Source of the DNA: Acrasis kona | Lineage: Eukaryota > Heterolobosea > Eutetramitea > Acrasida > Acrasidae | DNA length: 64,000 nt | Direction of reading: 5' to 3' | Assembly: GCA_026419775.2 (NCBI GenBank) | Contig: JAOPGA020001789.1 | Location: 1 to 64,000 of the forward strand | Shown here: positions 11,081 through 21,200 of the stretch, one piece after another | Layout of the letters: every line of letters starts with the position of its first letter | How positions within the stretch are numbered: the stretch's first letter is position 1 | The notes under the pieces: model-generated | Databases searched by the model: none | What the model saw: the letters and a program-made list of their open reading frames with translations, nothing else | Told to the model about the DNA's origin: nothing | Made by a program: the position numbers and the translations under genes

Positions 11081-12292
11081 ATGAAGATACACGGCAGGTC
11101 TATCGAGAAGAACGGAGAGGGGTATGTAGCTGTAACACCTGAGATACCAGAGGATCTTTGGCATCTCTATCATATCATCACAGAAAAAGATCAAGTAAAG
11201 GGTGTTGCAGTAAGGAAAGTACAAAAGGAGAGTAGTACAGGAAGTATCACAAACGATCGAGTTAAATTTACCCTCACTATTTCCGTCGAAAAAATTGACT
11301 TTGACCCCCAGGGTGGTGCTCTTCGCCTCTCCGGTAAAAATGTTATAGAAAACAAATTCATCAAACAAGGACAACATCACACACTTGAGATAGAGATTAA
11401 CAGAAAAATCACCATCGTCAAACAGGAATGGGACATGATCTTTTTGAAAAGGCTCGAGGAGGCTGCCGACTTGGCAAAAGCTGCAGATGTTGCCGCCATA
11501 GTTCTAACGGAAGGAAAATCTCACTTGTGCCTACTGACTAACCACATGACCATAGAGAAACAAAAAATAGAAAAGTCAATTCCAAAAAAGCGGTATTCAG
11601 CAGAATCTCACGAAAAGAACTTGAACAAATTCTTCGAAGCCAACATGCAAGCCATCCTTCGGAACATTGATTTTAACATTGTAAAGTGCGTCATTCTTGC
11701 CAGTCCAGGGTTCGTCAAGGATCAATTATTATCATACATGTTAAAGGAAGCTGCAATCAGAGAAATCAAAGAAATAACACAAAATAAAGAAAAATTCATG
11801 CTGGTACATTCTAATCATGGTCACTTACACGCCATCAAGGAAGTTCTTGCCGACGAACAGGTTCAAAATAGACTCGTAGATACAAAGGCCGCAGGAGAAG
11901 TTCGCTCGTTGAATGATTTCTATCAAGTACTTAACAAGGACAGCGATCGTGCTTTTTACGGACCCAAGCATGTGATACTTGCAAATGAACAAGGAGCCAT
12001 CGACACTCTACTAATCACAGACGAACTGTTCAGAAGCAGCGACATTCTAACGCGAAAAAAATACGTTTCGTTGGTGGAGAGCGTACAGAATGCAGGTGGT
12101 AACGTGAAGATCTTTTCTGGACTTCATGTCTCGGGTCAACAACTTGGTCAACTTTCGGGTGTTGCTGCTATTTTGAGATTCCCTCTTCCACACATTGATC
12201 AAGATCCTGAGGAGGATACAACTGAGGAACAATCCAGTAGTGAGAGTGAGAGTGAATCTGATGAAGAGTCTGGTGATGAATCAGACGAATAG
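11081..12292 (+). CDS. PELO: Pelota/Dom34 ribosome-rescue factor
   Basis: A single-exon protein of 403 residues. The N-terminal Sm-like domain begins MKIHGRSIEKNGEGYVAV and includes EIPEDLWHLYHII. The central domain has AADVAAIVLTEGKSHLCLL and the C-terminal eRF1_3 domain has RAFYGPKHVILANEQGAID. The central ASPGFVKDQLL carries the PGF motif of Dom34, which takes the place of the GGQ of eRF1. The protein ends in an acidic Glu/Ser/Asp tail of about 30 residues, as in other Pelotas. With Hbs1 it splits stalled ribosomes in no-go and non-stop decay. Length is close to the usual 385. Confidence 0.97.
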   Translation: MKIHGRSIEKNGEGYVAVTPEIPEDLWHLYHIITEKDQVKGVAVRKVQKESSTGSITNDRVKFTLTISVEKIDFDPQGGALRLSGKNVIENKFIKQGQHHTLEIEINRKITIVKQEWDMIFLKRLEEAADLAKAADVAAIVLTEGKSHLCLLTNHMTIEKQKIEKSIPKKRYSAESHEKNLNKFFEANMQAILRNIDFNIVKCVILASPGFVKDQLLSYMLKEAAIREIKEITQNKEKFMLVHSNHGHLHAIKEVLADEQVQNRLVDTKAAGEVRSLNDFYQVLNKDSDRAFYGPKHVILANEQGAIDTLLITDELFRSSDILTRKKYVSLVESVQNAGGNVKIFSGLHVSGQQLGQLSGVAAILRFPLPHIDQDPEEDTTEEQSSSESESESDEESGDESDE

Positions 12293-12438
12293 TAAATTCT
12301 TATTTTTATAAAAATGTGATTTATTGAATGTGTGACAAATAGAGTGATTGTATACGTGTGTGATTTGATCCAAGTTTTTTTGAATGAATTTTTTATATAT
12401 TCTACACCAAATGACATGAAAATGAAAGTCTTGCCGAG

Positions 12439-12787
12439 TTAGTAATCCAAAGGAGGCTTTATTCCCACTACACGCTTGCATTGGGGGCAGGTATGCTCTA
12501 CGTCTTTTAATGCATCAATGACGAGAGGAATCCTGACAATGTTAAATATGTTTGATTGTCTCAACATACCAGAAGCAGCAGCAAAATCCAGTTAACAACA
12601 ACAACATTGAAAAAATAATGGATACCAACCCTATTTTATGGTTTGTATAGGACTGGCCTTGATACCCACATCCACTACAAACAAAATCTGTTGGTCTGTT
12701 GATTAAGCACCAAGTTTAATATAATACTTACATCTTACCAAATTGATTTGCTGTGTTGAGTTCAACTTGGGTTGGGTACTGTTCCAT
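12439..12787 (-). CDS. LITAF-domain (LPS-induced TNF factor-like) membrane protein
   Basis: A gene hidden by two introns. Exons 12787-12732, 12695-12570 and 12532-12439 join in phase to 91 residues. The first zinc half-knuckle is FVCSGCGYQGQS. It is followed by a hydrophobic insertion SIIFSMLLLLTGFCCCFW, IPLVIDALKDV and the second half-knuckle HTCPQCKRVVG, then the stop after PPLDY. The order CxxC, hydrophobic segment, HxCPxC is diagnostic of the LITAF domain. The hydrophobic part dips into the cytoplasmic leaflet of endosomal or lysosomal membranes. The N-terminus is very short and lacks the usual PPxY motifs. Each exon has GT-AG borders and phases that match. Confidence 0.9.
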
Positions 12788-13241
12788 TACGTAGTTTTTT
12801 TTACAACGAAGAAGGTATAACTTGCTTTTAAGGGGTGTGAACAAACAATGAGTCATACATCAATTAATAATCATAATGGGGTATAGAGGAATTTCTCATC
12901 AATCCTGTTATAATTGAATATCATTGCCGCACGTCCTTCATCAATAACTGTTGCATTTCAACCAGTGCGGCGTCTTTCGGCCCTTGCTTATTTCCTATGT
13001 ACGTATAAGTCCATCAATATAAACTAGTTGCTTAACTTTTGATTCTATTCTTGTGCCAAAACTACATAAAATTGGATGTCATTCATCAAGCGACAGTAAT
13101 ATTATTTACAATTATTTCAGTTGATCGTTACATATTAGGGAATGATCTAAGATTAGATTCTATTATTAGTAACCTTATCCTATTTAAACAAATAGCTATC
13201 TATCAATAAAACTAAACAAAAACAACACAACAACAAGTTAA
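12788..13241. other. Intergenic, upstream region of the repeat protein
   Basis: No open frame of note is seen on either strand. The 60 bp before 13242 are A/C-rich (aaaacaacacaacaacaag), typical of a leader before an ATG in this window, and there is an AT-rich block at 13180-13200 that could hold the core promoter. No RNA gene is visible. Confidence 0.4.
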
Positions 13242-14066
13242 ATGAGATTCATTCTAGCTATCTTCATTGCTCTAGCAATAATCTTCGCAGTCAATGCTGA
13301 CTCTTCTCGCCAAAGAAGAAACTCTGATCCCACCACTGCAGCACCCACTACAACTTCCCCACCAGTTCAAATAACCACAACTGCTGCACCAACCACCTGC
13401 CCATCATGCCCATGCGGAACTGTTGATGCCAACTTATCAGGAGATAACAATGCATCACCAGCCAGAAGACAAAGACGTAACGGTGACGCCTGCCCAGTAT
13501 GCAAGGTATGCCCAACTACCGCCGCGCCAACCACTACATCTCCACCAGTACAAGTCACAACTACTTCTGCACCAAGCACCTGCCCACCATGCCCATGCGG
13601 AACTGTTGATGCCAACTTATCAGGAGATAACAACGCTTCACCTGCAAGAAGACAAAGACGTAACGGTGACGCCTGCCCAGTATGCAAGGTATGCCCAACT
13701 ACAGTATCACCAACCACCACATCTCCACCAGTCCAAGCCACTTCAGAAGCACCAGTTGAATCATCACCTCCAGTTCAAGCACCAACCACATGTCCACCAT
13801 GCAAATGTGGAACTGTTGATGCCAACTTATCAGGAGATAACAATGCATCACCTGCAAGAAGATTCAGACGCACCGGTGATCACTGCCCAGTATGTAAGCA
13901 ATGCTCAACCACAACAACAGCTGCACCAGTTCAAGTGACCAAACCAGTCACCAAAGCACCAGTTGGTAACAACGAGAGTGGTGAGGATAATGCCAGAGCT
14001 TCTTCAGCATCAACATATGCTTTAGGATTTGCCACTGTATTAGTCGCATTTGTCTCCGTTTTGTAA
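13242..14066 (+). CDS. Secreted, probably GPI-anchored protein with three Cys/dibasic repeats
   Basis: A 274-residue single-exon protein. Residues 1-19 form a signal peptide (MRFILAIFIALAIIFAVNA). Three near-identical units contain CPCGTVDANLSGDNNASPAR then RQRRNGDACPVCKVCP. They are spaced about 60-70 residues apart and separated by Thr/Pro-rich linkers such as TTSPPVQVTTT. The C-terminus has small residues then a hydrophobic tail (ALGFATVLVAFVSVL) with no basic end, as in GPI signals. The units are almost identical at DNA level, so they duplicated recently or are kept alike by conversion. Each unit includes a multibasic RRQRR or RRFRR site that could be cut by a furin/kexin protease. The function is unknown. 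It is likely a surface or extracellular-matrix protein. Confidence 0.85.
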   Translation: MRFILAIFIALAIIFAVNADSSRQRRNSDPTTAAPTTTSPPVQITTTAAPTTCPSCPCGTVDANLSGDNNASPARRQRRNGDACPVCKVCPTTAAPTTTSPPVQVTTTSAPSTCPPCPCGTVDANLSGDNNASPARRQRRNGDACPVCKVCPTTVSPTTTSPPVQATSEAPVESSPPVQAPTTCPPCKCGTVDANLSGDNNASPARRFRRTGDHCPVCKQCSTTTTAAPVQVTKPVTKAPVGNNESGEDNARASSASTYALGFATVLVAFVSVL

Positions 14067-14689
14067 ATAAAAATTTCGTTCATTCTAAAAAATTTAATCC
14101 TAGTTCTATAAATTTTGTAGACTAATCAAAATCTCCGACTAGAATAGATCTCGATTATGCCACTCTCAGATCGGGGTGCAGATTTTTGACATGACATATT
14201 GTTAACTATTTTGAGTTATTGTCGATAAATAAAAACCACGACCAAATGATTTGGATTTGGACTCTTGGCTGGTGTGTTTTCACCAGAGTTGCTGATCATA
14301 ATTGGTGAGGAAAGTATCCTAATTTGTGTGACAGGTTGTCATCCAACTCGTACAAATTCATCACGATCTGTACTATAATATTATTGAAAGAAACATACAA
14401 GACTTTGGCGAGAGTTGGCAAGCGTGTTCAAAAAGAATAACACCATAGGAAAGAATGCAGAGGCCTTTTTGAACAAACTAATAGAGTTTTCGTGTAAAAA
14501 GTTCAGCCTCCCAGATGGTTCATGTGGGATGTGCTCGCACGGTACTTTATGAGCTTGATAGACATTATACTAGGTGCGAAAAAATTAGAGCATCTCCAAA
14601 AACCTCCCACCACACAGTTTCAAAGGATTAGTAAAAGGCGAATCGAAATTATGCTCTGTGGTGAAAGTATGAGGAGTTCGAGAATCTTC

Positions 14690-15038
14690 AAAGATTAATC
14701 CTTCAAGATTTTTAAGAGCATTGGATTATGAACGGTATTATAACAAGTATGATAATATTCCATCAATAGCGCACAAATCGTTACGTCGGCGACGTGAAGC
14801 GTATTCATTCCTTGTATCGTTGAATCGAACAGTACACTCTTGTGTGATATATCCGATTCATGTAATTCTATGCGGTAGGCGAGAGTTTCCATTCAATTTT
14901 TCTATGGAATCAACAAACATATTATCTTGGAATTGTGAAAGCCCTAAACAATACAGAATTTACTTGCCTTCCGGACGGTATTATCGATTTTTATGTGAAT
15001 GTAATTCTTTTATGATGCGAGTTCAAATCGCCAATTGA
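14690..15038 (+). pseudogene. Coding-like fragment without a start codon
   Basis: An open frame of about 115 codons ends at 15,038. It reads INPSRFLRALDYERYYNKYD, later HKSLRRRREAYSFLVSLNR, and ends SGRYYRFLCECNSFMMRVQ then IAN. Composition is like a real globular protein, but there is no ATG before residue 78. A good ATG at about 14,670 (MRSSRIFK) is one base out of frame. It may be an exon of an unresolved gene, a frameshifted gene or a relic. No family is recognised. Confidence 0.3.
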
Positions 15039-15165
15039 TAAGACAAGAAAACGGCCAAATTAAGATGGTTATTTAAAAGTAACGGTTATTTATCTATTTG
15101 TGTGAGCAGCTCAATTAGAATAATCCTACATTAGGTTAAGTACTGGTTGACTCTTGGTTGCGGAG

Positions 15166-15173
15166 TATAAAAA
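15166..15173 (+). promoter_or_regulatory. TATA-like element upstream of the giant receptor gene
   Basis: The sequence TATAAAAA lies about 100 bp before the ATG at 15,272, in an otherwise mixed-composition context (cggagTATAAAAAtc). Position fits a core promoter element, but function is inferred from sequence only. Confidence 0.35.
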
Positions 15174-15271
15174 TCTATTACGACATCGGCGTAATTTCCT
15201 GGATTTGTTCAAATAACGTAGTAATATCTAAGGAATAAAAGGAAAATATTCAAGTATCCAAGGGTTAAAAA

Positions 15272-18200
15272 ATGATGGCAGCCGCGCCCTTCATCGTATT
15301 TTTGCTGTGCGCAGCGGCTACAGGAGCTCTAGCTACAACATGTTTCGGTGAGTCTGATATAGGCGTTAAAATTTAACATTATTTAGGTATAGCCGACTCC
15401 GACCCAACAGTTTGCTCAGGTTATGGGCAATGTATTAATACCGATACTTGCCAATGTAACTATGGAGGTCAGGGTTATGACTGCAGCATACCGGCTTGCG
15501 GAGGATACTCATTCAACGATTCTAGAGTATGCTCAGGACACGGAAGCTGTCCCGTCGGGAATGTTATACAAATATATGCCCCCGTAGGAAATAGAAGAGG
15601 TGTGGGAGGGACAGAAATTGACACCGGTACTACTTTCTACTCATCAAGCATCAACCGAATCATTGGTGTACAAGACATTAACTTGAATGGTCTATGGATA
15701 ACCAATAGGTTCGGGGACGCCTCTAGCCCTAACGGCCAAGGTTATCCTACTTTTTACACAATCACGCCCGGAGAGTACATTACTCAATTCAAACTATACT
15801 ACTTTGACAATTACAATGTAGCGACTGGAGTTGAATTATGGACCAGTACTGGAGGATATAAATTCATCGGAAACAGTCGAGGTAATTTTCAATACACCTT
15901 CTCATTCGGTACCAATGAGTACATTGTTGGTCTTTTGGGACAATACGCAATAGCAACGGGAGGAGCTTATGACACTCCTGGTACCACTACAGTAGGATTC
16001 AAAACAATTAAACCTGGAACAAGTTGTATTTGTAGAGATGGATACGTTGGTCTTAATTGTGATTCTGTACAATGCTATGGAACTTGGAATTATGACCCTA
16101 GTGTATGTAGTGGTCATGGTAGTTGCGTGCTACCTGACAACTGTACATGTAGCGGTGGCTATTATGGAAATACATGCGAGAACTGGAACTGTGATGGAAC
16201 CATTTATTCGGATGGTAGTGTATGTAATTCTCGCGGTCCTTGTTTATCTCCAGATAGCTGTAGTTGTTTTGGAGGCTACTATGGTAGCTCTTGCCAATTA
16301 TATAATTGTAATAACATTCTTTTTAATGACTCCTCTGTATGCGGTGGTCATGGCACTTGTACTTCTCCTGATGTTTGTAGTTGTGTCAGCGGATACAGTA
16401 ATTCATTCTGCGACTCTTATTATTGTTTCGGAACCGAAAAATCTCAACTTGGAGTTTGTAACGGTCATGGCTCTTGTGATTCTCCAGATAATTGCACGTG
16501 CGCTACTGGATATAGTGGAAGTGCATGCGATCAGTTTTATTGTTTTAATGTTTTAATGTCTAATAATTCGGTATGTTCCACTGGAGGTGTGTGCGTTGCT
16601 CCTGATGTTTGTTCTTGTTACTCTGGAGTGTCCGGTTCTAACTGCGAACTATTTTATTGTGAAAATGTACTACAGAGCGATGCTCAGGTATGTAGTGGAC
16701 ATGGTTATTGTGCTTATGCATCATCGCCAGTCGTTAAGCAATCTGTATTCGGACCTTCTCGGTTCGGTACTGATTTTGATGACGTTGATTCGAATCACAA
16801 GGTCGATACCTTGCTCTTTTATGGTGGTTGGTGGATGGATTCAGCACGATTTGGTAGATCTTCCAACAGCTATGTCAGTCCCAAATACTATGACACCGGA
16901 GGAGGTGGTTTGGTATCTTATACTCTATCGGCAGGAGAAGAATGGAGCAGTATACACATGCAACAAAATGGTGCGAACATTGATTGTGTACAGGCCACAA
17001 CTACATTTGGACATCTCTACTCCTGCGGAAGATGTGATGGAAGTTCTTATGATTACACCTTCCAATCTGGTGAGAAACTAATGGGATTTTATGGTAAGTG
17101 GGCAGGATATGGAAATAGAGGATTGGTGCAGGTGGGTCTTTATACGGCACTACCATCAGGTTCAAAATGTTATTGTAATAGTGATTATTATGGATCAAAT
17201 TGTTCTCTTGTGAAATGTAACTCAATTATGAGTGATGACCCAACTGTTTGCAGCGGTAAGGGTACTTGTGTGTTTACTGATACTTGTCAGTGTAACTTTG
17301 GATATTATGGAAGTAATTGCAACATCTTTGATTGTTTTGGTAAGCTCTCCAATGATTCAAGCGTTTGTTCTGGAAGAGGAACATGTACTGATTATGCTAC
17401 ATGTGTGTGTGGTATTGGAGGTCTAGGATATGATTGCAGTATTGATGCATGTAATGGAATTGCATATAATAGCAGCAACGTTTGCAATGGTCATGGCGTG
17501 TGTATAGGTCCAACTACCGTTCAAACGAAAGGACCTTACGGAAGTACTTTTAATCCATCGTACACCAATCTCGACAGTGGTGATACCTTTTATACAACAA
17601 GTATAAGCTATCTCAGAGTAAAAAGTAATTTCAATAGTGAGCTATTAAATCTATACATTGAGAATAGAGCCGGTAGTTCATCTTATAATTGGGGTGCAGG
17701 TTTCACGGACCAATATGTATTACAACCCGGAGAGTATTTCTTAAACATGACTGGATATTATCAAAGTTCAACTCAACTTTACACTGGTATCGATTTTTAT
17801 ACTAGTTTGGGAGTTCATGCTCAAGTTGGAGATCTTATTGGAGACGTTCAAGATACAATAAACTTTGGATCAAATGAACTCATATTGGGAATCATTGGTC
17901 AGTTTTGTAATGCATTTCCTAATTATGGTATCACGTCATTTGGTTTTAAGACGTTAGCACCAGGTACTGGTTGTTCTTGTAGAGATAACTTTTTAGGAGC
18001 CAACTGTGAGGCGGTACAGTGCTATGGAGTGTATAACTTTGATTTAAGCGTATGTAATGGTCGTGGTACTTGCGGTGCCTACAACAACTGTAGTTGCAAC
18101 GCTGATTATTATGGTGATCAATGCCAATATTGGAATTGTAATGGAATAGAACATTCTAATTCGAGTAGTTGTGGTCCACAGGGTAATTGTCTATCCCCAA

Positions 18201-21200
18201 ATTCATGTTCTTGTAATTCTGGCTACTATGGGAATATCTGTGAGTTATACAACTGCAATGGGGTAGTGTATACCGATAATAATACATGTTCTAATCATGG
18301 TACTTGTGTTGCGCCTGATAGTTGTAATTGTAACGCTGGATATGGCAACCAATACTGTGACGATTATCAATGCTTTGGAACATCTTCTTGGGACGGTAAT
18401 GTTTGTAGTGGACGAGGTGTCTGTGTTTCCATCGATACTTGTGTATGTAATACCGGTACGTACGGAGCTGCTTGTGATCAATATAATTGTGCAGGCATAC
18501 CTTTCAACAACGCATCCGTATGTAGTTCCGCTGGAGCATGCACTTCTCCCGATAATTGTGCATGCAAGGCCGGTGCTTCAGGTATCAATTGCGAGATTTT
18601 TTCTTGTCAAGGTATTCTACAAAATAACCCTGACGTTTGCGGAGGACAAGGAACATGTCAAATATCAAATGTCATTACAAAACAACCTATTCACTCCGCT
18701 AGTACTTCTTCATCTGTAACAACATTTGATGATTATAGTTCTGTTTATCAAGTTGATGTACTAAGATTTTTTGGCGGGTCATGGATTGACTCTGCTGCTT
18801 ATGGAATTAGTGCCATTAATTATGCCACCCCGAAATATTATGATACTGGAGGAGGAAATTTGAATTACTTTCAATTGAGTCCCGGTGAGTCATGGGCCGG
18901 CATATCTATTCATGATAATGGTAACAATATCGATTGTGTATACGCTGTTACCAGTTTGAATAATATTTATAGCGTGGGAGGTGGTTGCTCCGGCTATCAA
19001 ATGTCGATTGCTCCAGCCACATTTGCTCCATCCACATTTGCTCCAACCACATCTAGCCCTTCATCTTCTGCTCCAGCCTCATCTAGCCCTTCATCTTCTG
19101 CTCCAGCCCCAGTACCTGCTCCAACTCCAGCCCCAGTACCTGCTCCAGCCCCCTCTTCATCCATTTATGATTATTATACTTTCCAATCAATGGAGACGTT
19201 GATGGGATTCTTCGGAGAATGGGATGGCGGATTAATTGGTATTGGTATTTACACGGGTATTGCAAATTACACTTGTAGCTGTAGAAACGGATTCTATGGA
19301 AGTAATTGCTCATATGTGGATTGTAATGGAATCACTAATACAGATCCTTCTATATGCTCTGGCAATGGTATTTGTACTGCAACCGATGTATGTACCTGTA
19401 GTTATGGTTATACTGGTAGTAATTGCGAGAGCATTAGTTGCTTTGGCATAAGCAATCAAAGTTTGTCAGTATGCAGCGGATATGGTAATTGCAGTTCTAT
19501 TGATGCATGTTCTTGCTCAAATGGATATACTGGTAATCAATGTCAATTTCCAACTTGTTTTGGTTATTCGGCCAATAGTAGTTTAGTCTGCTCTGGTAGA
19601 GGTGTTTGTAGCTCAGCTGATACATGTGATTGTGTGGCGGGGTATAATGGAACAATTTGTAATTTGTGGACGTGTGGAGGAATTGATAGTCGTAATCCAT
19701 CAGTGTGCAGCGGCGCTGGTTTATGTATTAGTTTTGATGTATGCAACTGCACCGAGCATTATTCAGGATTTATTTGTCAGAACCATACCACACCTACACC
19801 TACTCCAACCCCAACTCCTACTCCAACCCCTACTAATACGCCAACTTCTACTCCAACCCCGACGCCTACTCCTACACAAACCCCTACTCCTACTTCTACT
19901 CCAACCCCGACGCCTACTCTAATATCAACTCCTACATCTATCCCAACTCATACAGATACTATGACATCCTCTCCAACTCCCACCCCAACATTCACACCGA
20001 CTCCCACATCTTCTCGAACATCTACACTTACTTCAACTCTCACTCAAACACCAACACCTACTCAAACAGCCACAAATACTCTCACATCTACATCCACACC
20101 TACTTCAGCAACTACACTCACTTCAACATCCACAAATACTCTCACATCTACATCTACACCTACTTCAACTCTCACTCAAACACCAACACCTACTCAAACA
20201 GCCACAAATACTCTCACATCTACATCTACACCTACTTTAGCAACTACACCCACTTCAACATCCACAAATACTCTCACATCTACATCTACACCTACTTCAG
20301 CAACTACACCCACTTCAACATCCACTCATACTAACAGCATAACTTCCACACCAACACCCAATCAAACACCCACTTCAACTACCACTTCAACACCTACACC
20401 TACTCCAACTTCTTCGCTAACTGTCACACCGACCCCAGCCTCTACTTCAACGCCAACAATCACTCTAACACCTATTTCGACTCATACAGAAACCATAACT
20501 TTTTCGCCAACTTCCACTCAAACATTCACTTCCTCATCGACTCAAACACAGACATCAACTCCCACTCAAACACCAACGTTTACATCAACTTCAACTCTGA
20601 CACCCGCTATAACTCCTACAGTGACTTCGTCTATCACTTCTACATCCTACATAACACCAGCTCCTACTCATACACCTACCACAATTCCTACTTCTATTTC
20701 AACTGCGACTGCATCCCCTACTTCTATAACTACTTCAACTCCAACAGATACTAACACTCTGACACCTACTCCTACTAACAGTCTTACCATCACACCTGCT
20801 CCTGCATCTACATCTGCTCTCACGTCTACTTCAACAAATACCCCCACACCCACTCCAACACATACAGTTAGCTCATTACTTACAACATCACCAACTCCCT
20901 CTGCTACCAACACGTATGTCACTCCAGCAGTTCCATCCGGTTACAATTTTGGATTTTACCAAACTGGTACCTCTTATGTGTATCAATATAGTTCGTCAAC
21001 TGATATGACCACTATTTTATCCATAAGTAATTCAAATCAAAATATTATTACATATTTACGAGGAAACATCACTCAACTTATTCCTGGATACTTCACAAAT
21101 ACTAATGGAACAGAATTCTTGGCAGTTGCCTATTATGATAAAAATGGTACTACTAGCGTGACAAAAATAAATGGAGGGACCACAACTGTTTTGGCTACTT

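Larger units (their letters stand above)
14067..15271. other. 1.2 kb gene-poor stretch with coding-like fragments
   Basis: Between the repeat protein and the giant receptor I see no complete gene. At about 14,395-14,550 a plus frame without ATG encodes about 50 residues including NAEAFLNKLIEFSCKKFS and ends at a stop. At 14,650-15,038 a longer plus frame looks protein-like (see the separate entry). The rest is AT-rich and carries the promoter of the receptor gene near 15.17 kb. Confidence 0.4.

Noticed and set aside
15387-19790. CRISPR-like or other direct-repeat array
   Set aside because: The regular Cys-rich repeats are protein modules with strong divergence at DNA level, and the genome is eukaryotic.
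15902-19922. Many frames of 60-170 codons overlapping the giant receptor
   Set aside because: They follow the Gly/Cys/Ser codon bias of the EGF repeats in other frames and lack independent signals.
20668-20922. Minus-strand Val/Gly-rich frame in the Thr/Pro stalk region
   Set aside because: Pure antisense of ACN/CCN codons, no start context or domain.
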